Source: Struthio camelus (Eukaryota; Chordata; Aves; Struthioniformes; Struthionidae). Taken from it: DNA of 64,000 nucleotides. The stretch is from contig NC_090945.1 in assembly GCF_040807025.1 (NCBI RefSeq), positions 37,069,088 through 37,133,087 of the forward strand. The letters are read 5' to 3'. This document shows positions 15,595 through 29,100 of the stretch, piece by piece. The notes beneath the pieces are model-generated. The model worked only from the letters and a program-made list of their open reading frames with translations. It was not told the origin of the DNA and did not search any database. The number at the start of each line of letters is the position of its first letter. The first letter of the stretch is position 1. The translations under genes and the position numbers were made by a program.

Positions 15595-18500
15595 TGTTTG
15601 GTTGCCTGTATTGTTACTAGACAATTTTGATACCGGACATGGATGGGTCTTTAATGAGGTAAAATTATTACCTTGGTTGGGGGAGGTGGAATCTCTAATT
15701 GGTTTGGAGATGTTTTTTGTGATTGGTGTCACAGGATAGGTGGAACTATGTTGCTTGTTCTTTCTTGAAAGGTGCTGTTGGAAAGTACGATGCTCAGGCT
15801 TCTGCTTGTACTTTTTTCTAATTATTTTATTCCTCACAAAAAGAGAATCACTTTTATGGATGTGAGTAGAAGTTGTAGCTTCATTTATATTGGTGGTACA
15901 AGGTGCTTCAAAAAGCAGCATTGTACAGGGCTAACTGGTAATTAGGGTGCTGAAAAGGGAAATATATTATTCTTGTTTAAGAATTTTCCATTATAAGGGA
16001 TTTTTAAGGCATCAGACTGTTCCCGAGCGTTGCATATGTTTAAGCTCTTGGGTAATTATTTGATGTGACCTCTTTAACAGCATAGATTTTGGTCTCTGAC
16101 ATTCAAAGATGTTAATAGGTTTTAGAGTCATTCTCATTTATAGAAGCAGTATAAAGAGTTTTGAGCAATGTTAAATGTAGCATATGCTAGAGAGTGGGTT
16201 TGTGCACGTGGCTTTTTAAACCTCTACTTCAGTACTGAGAGGTAACCGTAAGTTGTTAAGCAAATCAGTAATGAGCACTGATGCATTGTCTGGGTTTAAG
16301 ATGGCCCTTCTCATTTTTCCTTGCTGATTGGCATATGCAAGCTTAAAAAGTGGAGAGTCTCTTTTTCTGGCCAGAACAATGTGTGGCACTGTCAGTATGT
16401 TCTGTTCAAAATTAATATGGGATCAAACCTAAGCTTTGTGCTGCTAAACTTCTGGTAGTTTGGTGCTTTCAGAACGGAAAACAAAATGGTACTCACTGAC
16501 CTGTTTTGGGAGGTCTTTTAGATAGTGATTGTGGTTCTTGCTGTTATCTGTGAAAACCCTTGGGATAAGAAATGAAGTAATGAAAAGTCAGTGTTGTAGA
16601 AAAGATACTGGGGAAAAAAGTAGATTGAGGGACGCTACAGATACAGGCTGTACTTTTAAAGAATTTTCACCTTTTCATAGTGATAGATGTAGATAATTCT
16701 ATTTCGGAAAAAGTAACAATGCAAAATCAAAAGCATGTGCTCTAATCAGTTATTTAGAGAATTGTAGGTTACTTAGGGTAGTAATTCCAAATCATTATTT
16801 TAATAGCAATCCAAATTGCGTTTCAGCCAATGATGCCTTTGGTTTAAGGTATAAAAGGCTGTATTGACTCAGAGCGCCTTTCTCAGGCAAAGGTGGTCTC
16901 ATGCTTGGCATGTTTTTAGTCAGGACTTCAGAACCAGGTACAGATACGATACTGGTAAACTCTTGTCACCGGCACTCAGCCGGTGCTGCGTTCCTGCGTT
17001 TTGCAGGGCTGTGGAAGAGCAAATGAGGGAGAAGGAGACCTCCAGGCCTGGGAAGTGACTCGGTGAGTGTGGCTGGCACCTGTGCAATAATGGGTGCATG
17101 GGACTGGGAAAGCTCACAGCAAAGGGGGCGGCTGCGATGTTATTTTTGTACTCAAAGAGATAATAATTGCTTCCACAACCCTTACATTTCATTGTAAAAA
17201 AATTGCTTTAACAGGTTGTAAATAGGTTGTTCAATAGGGATTATATTCAGGATCTCACATACTAAACGTAAATAGTTACTGTAGATGGCCTTTCAGATAG
17301 TTGTATCTCCACAGTTTCATTCCAGAACTACTCAACTGTGGCAAATCCCATTCATTCTGTTCTGTGTAAATTTTTTTTGCATCGAATTTTGTGTTTCTGT
17401 CATTGGTGAGTGAGTTTGATACTCCAGTGAGTGTGAATACAAGCTTGTAAGAAGAATTGAATCTTCTAATTGCCATCTTCTCTCTTGGTATAAAAGTGGC
17501 CAAACATAGCATCTGGGATGTTTTATTTTGAGGTAAGTTTATAGTCAATAAAACTGTTTTAAACAAGGCAGGATTATTTTTAAAATGGTAAATCACCTTA
17601 TGGTAGGATTGTGAAACTTAGTGAACTGATTTGTTGATTTAAAATAATCTTGCAAGTCTGCTCTCAGATCTGAATATAAATGCCAAAATTGGCAAGATGC
17701 TAAGTTCCCGTATCATAGACTTGTCAGGGATTAAGTGCTCTAAATGCTGTTGCTGGTGAACTCCCAGTACAGAATTTGGTAGGCAGTGAACACATCCACT
17801 TTGAGTGGATCTTGGATTTTCCTCACAACAGAGTTTACTCCACAGGTGTGTGGAGTAAACACAGGTGTCCACTTAAAGCCAACAAATATGTAAAGGAAAC
17901 AAAATATTTTTAGTTTTTGCTGAAAAATAAGAAAGGAAGTTCAGATTGGTTTTCTTGGACTTGATCTTAAAGGGATACACTGGTAGAATCTTGTGTGTGT
18001 GGTTTTTTTTTTTTTTTTTTTTTTTTAAAACAGAATAACAGGTGTAGAACTTCTTGTAAGATCTTGAAAGCAATATGATGTTTACTTTGGCCTCCACTTT
18101 TTTGTTCCTATTCTTCTGTGTATAGAAATGTCTTTGTTATGTAGCTAAGTTTCTAAATAAGTTCATGGGTTAAGGAAAATTTCCACTTGTGGATTTTTAG
18201 TGGGGATCCTAACTATTTCAGGTCTGACCATTGTCACTAATATTTCTGGCTAAATTATTTTACTTACAGTATCTGCAAAATCTATATACTAAGCGGAATA
18301 TACAAAATCTTACTAACAAGAATGACACTTCAAATGGTCCTTGACTTGATACTCAGGTAATTCTTTATTGGATTGTAAACACAGGCCTACTTGTTCTGCT
18401 CTTTTCAGTTTATGTACTTGAAGGATTACAAAAGAAATTTTTTTATGTCGTTGAAGCAGGAGAAAAAGAGTGCTGCTTTTAATCTTCTGCTTTGCCAGTT

Positions 18501-19734
18501 TGTTTTCATCTGTACTGCTGAAGCTGTGTTTTTAAGTAGTGCTTGCAATTCTGAAGTTTGGTGCAGTGCATTTGTTAATACTTCAAAAGGAAGGCACTGT
18601 TTTCCTCTCAAGAGTTCCTATATGGTGATATTTTTAAGCTGACTCTTAACAAATTCCCTTTCACTTCTGTAGCAAAAATAAGACTTTTTCACTGAAGTAA
18701 AAAACAAACCATGACTTAGAGTCTAAGTGTGGTGAGGCTGAAAATCCTTGAACCTAATGAAGTAAGGTTTAATGTAGATAATGTGTGTGGATGCATGTAT
18801 ATATTCATATATATAGCATGAGAGTAAGATCTGTTTTGGAGTCTTCTAGTAATGGAAGTGTGCTGTATTTATCTTTTCTGCTTAGTAGTAACTCCATCAC
18901 AGAAATTCTGAAGGACTGCACCTGGCCTGTAGTCTTTCAAAATTAGGAGGGTTAGAAATCCTAGAGAGGCTATGCCATTTCTGAGCTCATTTCCCAGACC
19001 TTTTATCTTTTATGCTGTTAATTTTCCTTCAGCTGCTGGTCTGAGGAGTGTATCTTGCAGAAAGGCTAGTGCAAGAACCTTTTGGAAAATAAAGAGAACT
19101 TTCTGACTTCAGAAATTGTTCTGCTGTTCTGTGCTGTGGGTGTTCTTTCTTAAACAGTAGGCTATTTGCTGGCATTACCATATAGGGGCTTTGGGTAAAA
19201 TGGCTTTTGGGTAATGGGCTTTATGAAATTATTGCAAATGGAGAAAAGTAAGCAGAAGGAAAATTTTGTGTATTTTTAGTACAAACAAACCAGATGAAAA
19301 ATCATGGTTTGTGAATGGCAGCAATTGGCAGAGCACGTTTAAGGTATGCTTAGAATTGCTAATCGCTTCTGCTTGTTACCACGCAGGTTCCGCCTATGGC
19401 TTCGTCACAATTAATCCTGTCATAGTGCGAGTGGAGCATTAACTTCCTGTGTGATGCGAGCTGGTTGCAGGTAGTGAATGTTTTGGATTCTGCAGGTGGT
19501 AAGTGCAATGTACCCAAGTCTGAAGTCTTGATTAAACTGTATTAAAGCCATCAGGAGCCTCTGGGGGGTTCTGGACTACTCGTGAAGGGATGCAATATTG
19601 TAATATCTTAATTTTTTAGCTGCTTGGTTAAACATCTAAGTAGAATAAAACCATGCCAAGTAGAGAGCTCAGCTCTCCACAATATATGGCAATAAAAACA
19701 CAATCACGACTTAATTATATTAAAAAAAAAATTT
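15595..19734. other. Intergenic DNA between convergent RPS3A and SH3D19
   Basis: About 4 kb with no gene I can support. A minus-strand frame of 122 codons (15553-15921) overlaps the RPS3A 3' end and shows no domain. A CCAAT (16827-16831) and a TATAAAA (16850-16856) occur close together but lead into nothing recognisable. A T run lies at about 18003-18026. There are no clear interspersed repeats. Confidence 0.6.
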
Positions 19735-22700
19735 ACTGGTTAAATACATTTTTAATTTACAGTGGTACCATAACAAACTTAATGGACTTGCAAAGATTTA
19801 CTTAAGACACTTAATTGTACACAAAACACAGTCTTCCTACTAAAGTTATTTCCAGAGGATGGGTCAAACAATAGAAGCCTTGAGCATATCAAAACCATTC
19901 TCTATCATAGTAATGTATTGGGCCCTAGCTGAATTTCAAGGTTGCATATGAGATTTGCTACTATGTTGCAATTATGATTTGTGACCTCATTCCTACTTTT
20001 CTACAAATTACATACTGTATACTTTCTGTAAAAGCCAAGCAGTTAACTTCCTTCAACTTTAACAAAAATAAGTTGATTTTAGCTGACTGCAGTAATGCAA
20101 ACGGCCTTCAGATGGCACTCCTTGCTCTGAATGTCAGGCTTTGCTGCTCTTTCAGCCCTACATAATAAGGAGAGGATTAAAGTAAAGCAGAGTGGGCTTA
20201 TCTACTGACAGGCACCGACTTTAAACAGCTAATGTAAGTTACAAAAACAACTGATCAATATACAATTATAAAAATAGGGGGAGAGGAAATTGAAAAAAAT
20301 ATAAAAATTTAATTCTACTTTAAGACTTGTATCAAAATTTTAGAAAACTGCCAGACAAAAAAAATAAGTAAACATCATACACTGAACCCTCATCTACCTC
20401 CACAATGATTCGGTATGTCTTTGAAGGACTTGGTATTCCGTTTTTGATGGTGTTTTTTTTTTTTGGTTCTCCTCCTCTTGTGCTTACAAGAGGTTCATGA
20501 AGTGCCTTAGCAGAGGTCACGGTGAATGTTTCAATGTGGTGATCCACTGAAAGTTTGTGGTTGAAAAGACTGAGAAGGCTTACAGCAGCCAGAAATCCCC
20601 CTCTCTCTCTGCTTCCTCACAGTCCTATAGAAAGAAATGGATATCATCTCTGAATAGACAGTAAGAATCTTTGGCCTTTCCTGGCAGGAAAGCTTGGGGA
20701 ATAGGAAGGGTTGTCCTCGGACGCCGATTTACGTTGTTAAAAATTTGATTCCACAGGAGCTCAGGACAGCCTCATCGGTATGGTAAAACTGAGTAACAGC
20801 TGTATAACTGGTCTTGTTTTTATCTTTCTGGAATAGCACAGGGTTTAGAATTCTGTTTTTCTAATGTTAATCCCCTTTAAGAGTAAAAATCCAATTCTTA
20901 GCTCGCTAAAGCTTTGTGCTTTGTGTGATTTTCACCCCCCCCCGTTAGGGTAACAAGTACTGATGCAGTATAAACGTGTAACACTTTTCCATGAAGCTTC
21001 TAGAGAAGCTGCAAAGGTAAACTTGAGCACTAATGACTGTGTTTGCATTTGCGAGTACTGTTACAACAGTGACCCTTTAGTGCAAACTGGTACTGAGGGT
21101 GTCCACGCTGTGAGCTCCTTGGGAGTGACAGCAGGCAAGGTCCGGTCTGCGCCTGACACCCCCCTGCTCTGGGAGACTTTTCAGCTGAATTTTGGCTGAA
21201 AGCTTGTGCCTGCTGCTGCAGGAAACACAGTGCACTGGGTGGAGAGGGCTATCCTCAAGGGCTCCCTCTCTCACCCACAGTTAAACACCAATATAGATGC
21301 ACCCCAGCCTACGGTAGCTGTATGTATTTGTTGCCATACCTGGATCGCCCATCAGTAAAGCTTTAAGCAGATACCTGACTAAATCAAACTATCCCAAGGT
21401 CAATTACGATGATTCTAGTTTCTGCTATCTCCCGTTGCCACTCAACTACCGGCCCTTTTGGCAGCCTGAACTTTCCAGGCCTGCAAAAAAAGTGTTTGTT
21501 TCTTGTGAAAGAGCTCACCTGCATCACTGAGGTAAGGACTTGTGCTAACAACTTGCTGTTTCCTTTTTTTTGTATGGTACAAAAGCAATGGAATACTGTA
21601 AACACTGAAAGAGCCAACTGCAGCATTTTTTTTTTTTTTTTGTATATTCCTGTCTGATAAGTTAGCTATTAATCAAGACACATTCAAACTAGTTTGTTTG
21701 GAGCCAAGTGTCATAAAAAGAAGTTTACTTCTCAAAGTTCCTATAATCTGAAGCTATCTCAGTCATGTTTGTTTTAATTTATGTAGCTCAAGTTGCACTA
21801 TTGACTTTTACTAAATTGTTTTGTTAGAGCTTCTTGAAGTAACTTCTCCTCAGCTGTTTTTTTTTTTTCCTTAAAGCCTTGACAGACCATTTATAATGAT
21901 GTTCAGTATAGCAGGTATGTGGTACCATACCAAACTGAAAACTAATCCCTGGGGCTGCTGAAAGCTAAAACTGAGGCTGTTTAATATCCTTCCTGTTAAG
22001 GACAGGAATAGTATTGCTGAAGTATGTTCCAGTGCTTGAGTGAGAAATGAAACGCAGACTGAGTGAAGACTGGCTCCTGTAGGTACAGGAGGAGGGAGGG
22101 GACAAATAGCTGAAATAGCGTAACTGCTGCAGAGAGGGGATCTGAGGAAGTTTGTGATGGACACTGCTTCTTCAGCTAACCTCAGCTGTGAGAAGAAAGG
22201 TATGACAGTGCTTGAAGAACAGTAGATTGTAGAAAAAACAACCTACATCCGCAAAAGATTGCGTGGGAAGGGAAAAAAGGTTTGAGAGAGGACTCACACT
22301 GGTTTGAACGCTATCAGGAGGCAAAACACTTAGACTGAATTGTTCATAGAGGGGGATCAGAAAAGTAAAATTTAAGAACAGAAGAATACTACACACAAGG
22401 ATTGACTTCTGAGTTTTTCCTCTATCCTTATTAGATTTGATAATTTTCTACTGAGATAAGTTATCTTCCTTATCCTCTAAGCCATAAAACAAGTGGATTC
22501 TACTGCTAATGTGGAAGTCAAGCAGTAATAAAACCTGAATATTGAACTTGATCTACATACTGAATGCTGTAATTATATCTTTAAAACTATTTTTTAAATT
22601 TAGATTTAAGAAACAGTTTTTAAGGAAGCCCAAAGCAGCTTACTTTATGCAGACTTTTTATACATGATAAATGTAATACCAGATAGTAAACTTAGTAGAA

Positions 22701-22996
22701 TGTTAAGAACAAGTTAAGAATTTAAGTTAAAATAGTCCTTTACCACAGTACTTCCCAAGTTGGAATCTGCTAAAAATCCTGCTTTTGTTTGCTCTCAGAG
22801 CATTCATGAAGCATGACTAAATACACCGTCACAAAAGACTAAAATTTTCTTATTTGACTTCAAGATACTGATATGACTGCCTAGAAAAAAGTAGTGCAAA
22901 ACATTCTGATAGTCACAATATAGCGAAGTCCTTGTTTGCTGTGCCTTTGCAACAAAGTCTCTCCCACATGCAGGGAGCATGAAGGCAGGCAACACT
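19735..22996 (-). other. SH3D19: Probable SH3D19 3' UTR
   Basis: AT-rich sequence directly downstream of the SH3D19 stop, with no splice signals or exons recognised. The end is placed from an ATTAAA signal (minus strand, 19751-19756) followed by a T/GT-rich stretch, giving about 3.26 kb of 3' UTR. I found no AATAAA on the minus strand between the stop and that point. The end is therefore an inference. Confidence 0.45.
19751..19756 (-). terminator. SH3D19: Candidate SH3D19 poly(A) signal ATTAAA
   Basis: ATTAAA on the minus strand with U- and GU-rich sequence 20-60 nt downstream (lower coordinates). It is the second most common vertebrate poly(A) hexamer. RNA data would be needed to fix the true end. 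Confidence 0.4.
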
Positions 22997-23113
22997 TTAT
23001 GATGTTTTTAAAATCTGAACAAAGTTTTTGGGAAATATCCCAGATTTTCCTTGCAGCTCTCCACTCATCCAGTCCTCATCTACCGATTCCAGCTCTGTTA
23101 TCGTATCACCTGC
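22997..23113 (-). CDS. SH3D19: SH3D19 last coding exon (second half of SH3-5)
   Basis: 117 nt after a CTTGCAG acceptor. It codes AGDTITELESVDEDWMSGEL and FPKNFVQILKTS, then TAA. It contains the SH3 binding-surface W and the FPxxFV strand. Confidence 0.95.
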   Translation of the reverse strand, partial: AGDTITELESVDEDWMSGELQGKSGIFPKNFVQILKTS

Positions 23114-26100
23114 CTGCAAGAGAATGAGTAACATGAGCCAGTACAGTTTACTGTATAATGTTGATGCATGCAAAGTTGATGTTATTCAGAACCAGTTTGT
23201 ATCAATCAAGCAGAAGACGAGCAGGATATGGTCAGTCTCTCTTCTCCTGGTAGTTAGACCTCTTTCAGACTGTATTTGCCAGAAAACAGTTGCAATTTCT
23301 CTTAGGGTAAGCAAATACCTGTCATTTGTTGAAAAATCACCATTTTATGGAAAGGAAAAAATAGTTCTGCTGCACAAATACTTGTGTTGCTTAAAGTTTT
23401 AAGGTAGGCAAGTTAGCTGGCCTACAGGCTGCAGCCTTATACACCATTTGTGCATATTCCTGCTTTATTAGAGGGTTTCTTCAAATGCTTCAAAGCTTTT
23501 CTCTAAATTTAGTCCCATTACTTCCAGGGCTTGGAAACTTTCCTCTCAGCAGAAGTTCCCCAAAAAGGCATGCAGCAGTCTAAGTAGTTTAGTTAGTCGG
23601 GTCTTTCAAATAAACTCCCAGCTCTTGTTTGCTCTTTGTTCCTGTTTTCATCTTCCCATGCCCCACCCTTCATCTGAAGCACTACCATAGCCTTTGCCTT
23701 TCTTCCCGTACCTCAGTCCCCCTTTTCCCTCTTTAAAGAATCACTGATCCTTTCAGCATGGCAAGCTCTAATGCAGAAACTAATTATTTTGTCAGCCTTA
23801 GAAAAAGAGTATGTTCTTGCTAATAAATGCTATTTTGGACCTGCTATGAAAGTCTGCTGCTTCTCAGAAACTTGTTTTTGAAGCATTTTGTTAGCCAAGT
23901 CATGACTTTGAATCTAAAATGGCATGCTGTTTCTTGTTCATGTCTCTTAACATTATCTAACCATCCAGCAAGAATTGCCTTTCTCCCCTTGCCCCCATGG
24001 CAACCAGGTATTGTGCTGCCAAACCCTTTTGGAGTCCCAGAGTATTCCTACAGTAGGTGTCCCTTAGAGCCATCACTGCTGTAACACTGGCACGCTTGCT
24101 ATTATTCCATCTTCTCACTGCTGTCTTTCTAATTAAACAAGAGGATCCTTTGACTGTATCAACTAATCAAGAACAGAATACAGCTGTTCTGCAAAATAAG
24201 GATGGCTTGGTTTTGTCAAGTTTGCTGGAATAGGTACGTCACAGGAAGCCTCCAACTCCTGACCTTTCTTCAGTGTCTTCTCCTGTTCCACACTGGTGGA
24301 ATCTTTGCTGAAGCTTTGGTAAGGCCAAAAACTTTGAGATGCTGTTTATTAAACAACGCATTAGTATTTATTCCTCCTCTTTGAGCTTTGTTCATTCCAT
24401 TTTTAGTATAGATAAATCCTTTTAAAGCTTTCTTTATGACCATAAGCTTTTTAAAAAAACTGGTTAAGAGTTACTTACTTTGAATGAAAGCTCATCTTCA
24501 TTTTCTCCATGAAAATCATAAAGAGCTTTGGCTTTTCCTTTTTTCCCTCTTCGAGATTGTGACAGCTCTATCCTGGCTGCAGAACATGGATAACACATAA
24601 GTTATTTGGATTGGAGTGAAACATATCTCTGTTTTTGCAAAAGTTTCCTGTCCTTGTTGTCTCTCCCCTACACAGTGTTACAGGATGCCCACTGCTGCTA
24701 TTTAGCAAATTCAGTGTCCTGCTGGGGGGGGGAAAAAAAAAAAAAAAAACCACACACACACACACCCCTGTCTCTGCTGATGCCTGTTCATTTTACAGTA
24801 CTAACTCATTCTTATGTCCTGCTTATAAAGGAGCTACATTTAAAGTGTACTTTCTTACACTTTCCAATGGCAGTATCTAATGAAAGCTGTATTTTCCTCT
24901 TTCTGCTTGGGGATGAAGTGGCTTTGTACAGCTGCACTTAGCGTGTGCTATTTGCCAATCTGGTGGTCTTTATTCCCTTTTTACTTTCACTCATGGCTTT
25001 ACTTCCAAAGCATGTTAAACAAACGTGATTGTTTGTTTTGTGCCCTCTGTGAAGGTTTTGACCGCATTGATTCTAGGGATAAATAGAAGCTTTGGAAGAG
25101 CAAGCAGTTTATCTCTTGTTTCACCAACAGAATTTCAGTAGTTTTGTGACATGGCTGAGCAGTTGCAGCAGAGTTTCTCAAGAGCTGCATGAGTGAAAGA
25201 AAGGAATCAAACTGTGGACAACTGTCCTGGAATCGGACTGTGGACAATGGTCCTGTTTAGCCTGTGCCCAAACTGAACTATTTAACCATTTCAGACTCTA
25301 TATCACACTCCCCAGATTACTTGATGTCTAAAGCACTATATTGCCATTATGTGTGATAATGGTTCAGGACCTGGTTTAGCTTTAGGACATTATATCAGAG
25401 ATGTCATGTGGCTTGTAATGCAATGGAATAGTTGGGTTGTCCCAGTACTCAGTATCTTACTGTCACAACCTAAGAAATAATGATTTGCCTTCTAGCAGGA
25501 GCACTGTACCTGAGCAGGTCTGAACAAAAACTGCTGGGAAAATCCCTTCCTTTTCATTCAGTCTTCCTCTGTACCACTCTGAATCTACTTGTTCCAGGAT
25601 TTGGATGCAGTCTCCCTTTTTAAAGGATAAATCGTCTTTGGTTTCTGCTGTAAAATCATGAAGTGCTTCACACCACTCTACTGAATGTCTGTTGTTCTAG
25701 TCAAGTGAACAGAAGAAACAATTTAATTTTTTAAGTGTTAATGGAGACCATAAGCTCATTGATTCTAGTGAAAGCAGAGGTAGAGACTCGGGTATCCTGA
25801 CTTTTTCCCCCCCTCACACAACACTGTCATTGCACATGTAGACTAGAACAGCGTTTCAGCAGTTATCACAGTGCCTATGCTCAGAAGCATTCCTTTTTAT
25901 CGTCAGTGGCAGGACACAGGATAAGAAATTCAAAATTAAACCACTGCAGCAATACTTAAAATAGAGCTAAGAGGAACTTGCTTAGGCACAAAGGATAAAA
26001 CAAAATTAATTCGCAAGCAGTTACAAACTTATCAATTTAGACCAACTGTCAGATTTCCAGATGTAACCATGAAACATTTGCGCACTGTGGGAGTTGTATT

Positions 26101-29100
26101 AAATTCACAGTTCAAAGCTGTACAGCAAATCTGACATTATAATTGAAAGTCTGTGTAAACCTATGAAAGATCTATATAAATTCTGGCCCCAGCCTATAAA
26201 ATTCTATTACCTGAGGAAGGGAAGAGGAAACCTCCACCTTGTTCTTCAGTGATGCTCCTATACCTAGGTAGCAAAGGACAGCTTAGAATAGCAGCAATGA
26301 CTATTCAAAATGTTACTAATGATGATGGAAGTTTTAAATATTTGAAGTGATTATTAAGAACGAATTTTAAGTCCTACTATTTCTTTTAATTTTTCTTATC
26401 CGTCTTCTCTCCCCTTTCCAACTCCTTCATCACCTGTGCGTTGTCCTTTTGGACTTTTATCTTAGATCCTTTTATACTACCTGTACGCATGCAGTACCAA
26501 ACCATGTTTTTTGAGGAACATTTTTTTTTTGCAGGGTTGCTAACATATTCATACCTGTTTCAGGCAGATCTTCAATTACTTCCACAAAATTCAAGGGGAA
26601 AATTCCAGATGTGCCTCTGAGCTCTCCTTTGGCCCATTCTTCACTTACATATTCTTTAAGGATAATAGTTTCACCTTCTGAAAAACTGAGCTCATCTTTC
26701 TGGTCTCCAATATACTCAAATCGTGCAACACATCTTGGGCCTCTGTACAAACAAGAAAAACTTTATATAATTGCTGTTGTCCACTTAGTACTAAGAAGGC
26801 AGTATTATGCAAAAAATGACTTATTTTTTTTTCATTAAAATGAGGAAAGAATGCACTGGAGATAGAACAGGTGGAAAACTGGCATCTAATTCTGGTTATC
26901 TCTGGTCTCTAAGAGAGGATGAATATGGTTTCTGAAGGGGCTGGACCAATACGTGCTTTTTGCATCCAATTCCTGGTTGCTGCAGTAGTTTTGCATAACC
27001 ACTTATTTCGCCTCCAAAGGTAGCAAGAAAAGCTCCTAGATTCTGGGATACCTGTCCAATTTTACATTTCTGCCCATATCCAAGTAAGTTAAGTTTTTTT
27101 GAGCTACCATCCAATTCAGACACAGTCAAACGCAGAGTGGGGGGAGAAAAGGCTTCTATTTGTCCCAAGTTCCGAATACACGGAGGTTTCATAGAGGGGA
27201 AGGTAGTTTTTATCTACTTTGACAAACTTTATTCTGTACAATCCATGCCAGGGGTGAGGAAGTACACTGTCTACCTAGGAGAGAAGCATTCATACATCTG
27301 TTAAGTTTAAAGAATTTGATATGATACTGAAAAGTGAATCAATCTTTTTTTTTTCCCCCCTCACTTAAATAGCAAGAAAAAATGTGTTCCATTAAAATTT
27401 GTGGACTATCGTAAATGCCATGCCAAAAAAGTAGAACTACTAGAAATAGACTTGACTTCTTTCTACAGCAACATTTAATCCAATGTAGAAACTTGATTTT
27501 CCCCGCCCCTAGTCATTCCTTCCTAAAAGGTTCAGGGCAGCTGTATTGCTTTGTTTTTATTTGTTAGTTGCAGGAGCAGCTTTTAAAAATAAAATTTCAG
27601 TTAAGACAAGTCAAAGTGTCAGAAGACCAACAGAACCTTTCCATTGAGGCTAGTCCCCATCTCAAGTTGTGCAAGGTAGTTTGGTTTTTCCAAAGTGAGG
27701 ACTCGCACTGCAGGTCGTTTCTGCCCGAAGATGATTCTGCTTTAATCACTGCTTAAACTTCACTTGGTTGTGAAATCCAGCAACCTGTTACTGGGTAGAA
27801 ATACTACAGAAAGTTGTTCCTTGTCCACAACTCTTACTGCAAGTCGTATGTACAACCCAGAAATGAAGGTGCTTAACTCTGCAACTAAAGTGGTTGATAC
27901 ATAGCCCAGTACATTTAAAAATATGATCTAAGGGAATCTTAGATTCACCTGTATAATTATAACACTTTAATGTTAGATAGGGCTCTCTACTTAAAGTATA
28001 GCTATACTATGGTCCATGTCTTGTTTGTCAAACAAGCAGAAGCCCTGGAATGTACCCTCTTATTTGGGATGTGGGAGGAAAGTAACAAGGCCAAAATTAG
28101 GAGCAAAGAGGAGAGTGCAATGCTGTTGGAGTTAAATCAAATGGCTTCAACTTTTCTCTAAATAATTTTCAAAACAAATTATGGGAGATGCTCTTCTAAT
28201 AGAGCTAAAGAGGAAGGAAAGGGAGTGAAAGGAGCTACATCTCTATAAACATACTTATTTTAAAGATAAAAGTGATTGCTAATTTTTTTGAACCCATTAA
28301 GTGAGTTTTTGGTCTTTATCTTTTAAGTAAATGTAAGAGTCTTACTTAAACTTTTAAAAATTAAGCTAAAATATATTTTGGTGAGGTAGCTGTTAACCAT
28401 ATTAAGTTCAGTGCAGACAACGCCAGCTTCCAATTTGTCTTTCTTTTTACTCCCTAGTAAATCAAGATGAAAAAAGTAAGACTTATCTGACTCACCTAAT
28501 ACAATGTGATGAACAGAGTATTTTTTTCCTGGTGCTTTCTTCTGGAACATCAATCTAATAAGACAAAATACATAAACGTAACTATAGTAAACTCTGACAT
28601 TGTTAAAATCATCTACTTTCAATTAAGCATCAGTTCTAGTTGTGACAGCCACGTGATGCTACATAATCACTCACATGCTCTGGTATATGACCGTATTTAT
28701 GAGCTTTTTGTTTTTGTATGGCTGATTTCTCATTTTTTTCAACCTCATGCAAACAAGGAGTACTATTTAACGTTTCTATTACTAGCATGTTTTAATATTT
28801 CTACTTTGCATGGTTGATTGACAGAAAATGGGAATGGCTGCTACTACATAGCACCAAACTTTCAACTGATAATTGCTGTCTTATCTCTTAGCACAAAAAT
28901 CTCACAACAGAAAAAATTATTGTTTAGATGTTTGGGGTTTGGTAGTCCAGCGTTTGCCATCTGTACTCAAAACGAAAACATCTCACTTACTTCAGTATGG
29001 ACGCAGCGGCTGCATACAAAGAAAGTTTAGTTTGGAAAAAACCAAAGTTATTGTTTTCATCTCAAATGCAGCTAGGCACTATGTGCTAATTATAGGAACT

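Noticed and set aside
15553-15921. 122-codon minus-strand frame over the RPS3A 3' end
   Set aside because: No domain, no splice or promoter context, and it overlaps the RPS3A poly(A) region in antisense. Treated as chance.
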